A stretch of 5,853 bases of DNA from an uncultured Anaerovibrio sp. (GTDB lineage Bacteria > Bacillota > Negativicutes > Selenomonadales > Selenomonadaceae). Both the position numbers and the translations under genes were made by a program. The stretch lies in contig CAAGDY010000161.1 of NCBI GenBank assembly GCA_900768695.1, positions 1-5,853 of the forward strand, given 5' to 3'. Shown here in pieces: positions 5,360 through 5,853 of this stretch; position 1 is the stretch's first letter; every line of letters begins with the position of its first letter. The notes beneath the pieces were generated by a model. It had not been told where the DNA came from. It did no database searches and saw only the letters and a list, made by a program, of their open reading frames with translations.

Positions 5360-5422
5360 CTTAAATAGCAGTGCAAATATTGGTTAATCAGTTATTGCAT
5401 ATAAAAACAGTATTACATACAT

Positions 5423-5449
5423 TTTATAGTATGCGGACTTTAGTTTCAA
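5423..5449 (-). promoter_or_regulatory. Possible metY promoter
   Basis: On the - strand, TTGAAA (5449 down to 5444) and TATAAA (5428 to 5423) are 15 bases apart, shorter than ideal. A start near 5416 would leave a leader of about 70 bases. I looked in the leader for SAM riboswitch or T-box signatures and saw none. This is the best candidate but not a strong one. Confidence 0.4.
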
Positions 5450-5485
5450 GAGCAGACGAGAAAACTTACTCTGCCGGGCGTGAAA

Positions 5486-5532
5486 AAATGTCAAAGCAAT
5501 GTCAGCTAAAATTCAATTGTCATAAATTGTCA
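5486..5532. repeat. Four direct repeats of A(T)TGTCA
   Basis: AATGTCA occurs ending at 5493 and 5504, and AATTGTCA at 5515-5522 and 5525-5532. The TGTCA cores start at 5489, 5500, 5518 and 5528, giving spacings of 11, 18 and 10 bases, near whole helical turns. Read on the - strand they are TGACA. They lie upstream of both the metY and nifJ promoters, so they could be regulator sites for either gene. The regulator is unknown. Confidence 0.5.
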
Positions 5533-5567
5533 AAATAAATGCAAAGGTTGCGAAAATGATATGTCCA

Positions 5568-5596
5568 TTTACAAAAGTTATCGCAGGTTGTATAAT
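5568..5596 (+). promoter_or_regulatory. Predicted sigma-A promoter for nifJ
   Basis: TTTACA at 5568-5573 and the perfect TATAAT at 5591-5596 are separated by 17 bases. Transcription would begin near 5603, giving a leader of about 180 bases before the nifJ ATG. Confidence 0.75.
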
Positions 5597-5693
5597 GATG
5601 TAAACGGATTGTGCATATTTCATATAAGAAAAAGTGCATGGTTTTAGTTGGTTGTGTATACTTTATACGTTGTACCAATTTTGACTGATTAAG

Positions 5694-5729
5694 AAAAAGC
5701 CGATTTGCGTCAATCATTTCGTCTTTTTT
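5694..5729 (+). other. Weak attenuator-like hairpin in nifJ leader
   Basis: AAAAAGCCGA (5694-5703) can pair with TCGTCTTTTT (5719-5728) with one mismatch around a 15-base loop, and the right arm ends in six T. Only four of the pairs are G-C, so stability is low. It may be a leaky terminator or chance. Confidence 0.3.
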
Positions 5730-5784
5730 GCAACGTTGGACAAAAGATGGGCTGCGTACTAATCACAAGGGGGAGTATAAAAAC

Positions 5785-5853
5785 ATGAGCAAGAAAATGA
5801 AAACTATGGATGGTAATGCTGCTGCTGCGTATATATCCTACGCTTTTACCGAT
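5785..5853 (+). CDS. nifJ: Pyruvate:ferredoxin (flavodoxin) oxidoreductase, first 23 residues
   Basis: The gene starts at ATG 5785 and runs off the window in frame. The 23 visible residues contain KTMDGNAAAAYISYAFTD, the highly conserved N-terminus of the single-chain pyruvate:ferredoxin oxidoreductase, which would continue into VAAIYPITPSS. The enzyme is cytoplasmic, uses thiamine pyrophosphate and [4Fe-4S] clusters, and oxidises pyruvate to acetyl-CoA and CO2 with reduction of ferredoxin or flavodoxin. It is a marker of anaerobic metabolism. AAGGGGGAG (5767-5775) is the ribosome binding site, about 9 bases before the ATG. The promoter at 5568-5596 gives it a long leader. Other 2-oxoacid:ferredoxin oxidoreductases share parts of this motif, but the start and spacing fit NifJ best. 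Confidence 0.8.
   Translation, partial: MSKKMKTMDGNAAAAYISYAFTD

Larger units (their letters stand above)
5347..5784. other. Divergent metY-nifJ regulatory region
   Basis: This 438-base non-coding, AT-rich stretch separates two divergent genes. It holds the metY ribosome binding site and probable promoter (5355-5449), four TGTCA direct repeats (5489-5532), a near-consensus promoter towards nifJ (5568-5596) and a long nifJ leader of about 180 bases with a weak hairpin before a T-run (5694-5729). A 65-codon reading frame on the - strand (5520-5717) has no Shine-Dalgarno site and looks like chance. I see no tRNA or recognised riboswitch here. Confidence 0.7.

Noticed and set aside
4609..5364. 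251-codon + strand reading frame opposite metY
   Set aside because: It lies entirely antisense to a clear, conserved metY and its translation resembles no family; GC-rich codons on one strand commonly leave such open frames.
5347..5430. SAM riboswitch or T-box leader before metY
   Set aside because: Methionine genes in Bacillota often have these, but no matching conserved core was seen on the - strand, and the leader of about 70 bases is too short for either.
5641..5680. Rex-type operator near nifJ (TTGTG...TATAC region)
   Set aside because: The sequence has only a 5-bp inverted repeat (GTATA/TATAC) and lacks the TTGTGA...TCACAA halves expected of Rex.
5520..5717. 65-codon - strand frame between metY and nifJ
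   Set aside because: No Shine-Dalgarno site precedes it, it overlaps the nifJ promoter and leader, and the translation looks random.

Overview
The window looks like ordinary chromosome from an anaerobic, low-to-mid GC Bacillota. The evidence is strong GGAGG-type ribosome binding sites, the start of a pyruvate:ferredoxin oxidoreductase gene, a zinc-ribbon-less isoleucyl-tRNA synthetase tail, and a small CDCPAC protein of a kind I recall from Clostridia and Negativicutes. The PFOR N-terminus leans towards Negativicutes, but that placement is an impression, not a proof.

Left part, + strand: the 3' end of ileS (1-426) is followed by a convincing intrinsic terminator. A TTGACG-17-TATAGT promoter then leads through a C-poor leader with short tandem repeats into sfsA (671-1417). 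This SfsA carries an unusual charged, polypurine-encoded insert in its nuclease-like domain. A 235-base gap holds an extended -10 promoter for a 115-residue protein ending in a CDCPAC cysteine motif (1653-2000). A DUF1848 protein with a C-terminal CX3CX2C radical-SAM-like motif follows (2074-3033) and may be cotranscribed. A perfect 20-bp hairpin at 3211-3256 ends transcription from both sides.

Middle, - strand: a two-gene toxin-antitoxin module consists of a RelB/DinJ-type ribbon-helix-helix antitoxin (3670-3975) overlapping by one base a PIN-domain toxin (3257-3670). Its promoter is embedded in a perfect 14-bp inverted repeat with a 6-base spacer (4010-4043), a likely autoregulatory operator. 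The module is more AT-rich than its neighbour and sits directly behind metY with no visible terminator between them.

Right part: metY (O-acetylhomoserine sulfhydrylase, 4060-5346, - strand) and nifJ (PFOR, first 23 codons, 5785 onward, + strand) are divergent across a 438-base regulatory region. That region holds a promoter for each gene, four TGTCA/TGACA direct repeats and a long nifJ leader with a weak attenuator-like hairpin.

The genes do not form one pathway. They are translation, sulfur assimilation and pyruvate oxidation housekeeping genes with a small accessory module inserted among them. I see no CRISPR array, tRNA, rRNA, IS element or phage gene. The items most worth a second look are the RelB/DinJ-PIN module with its operator, the DUF1848 protein, the SfsA insert and the CDCPAC protein.
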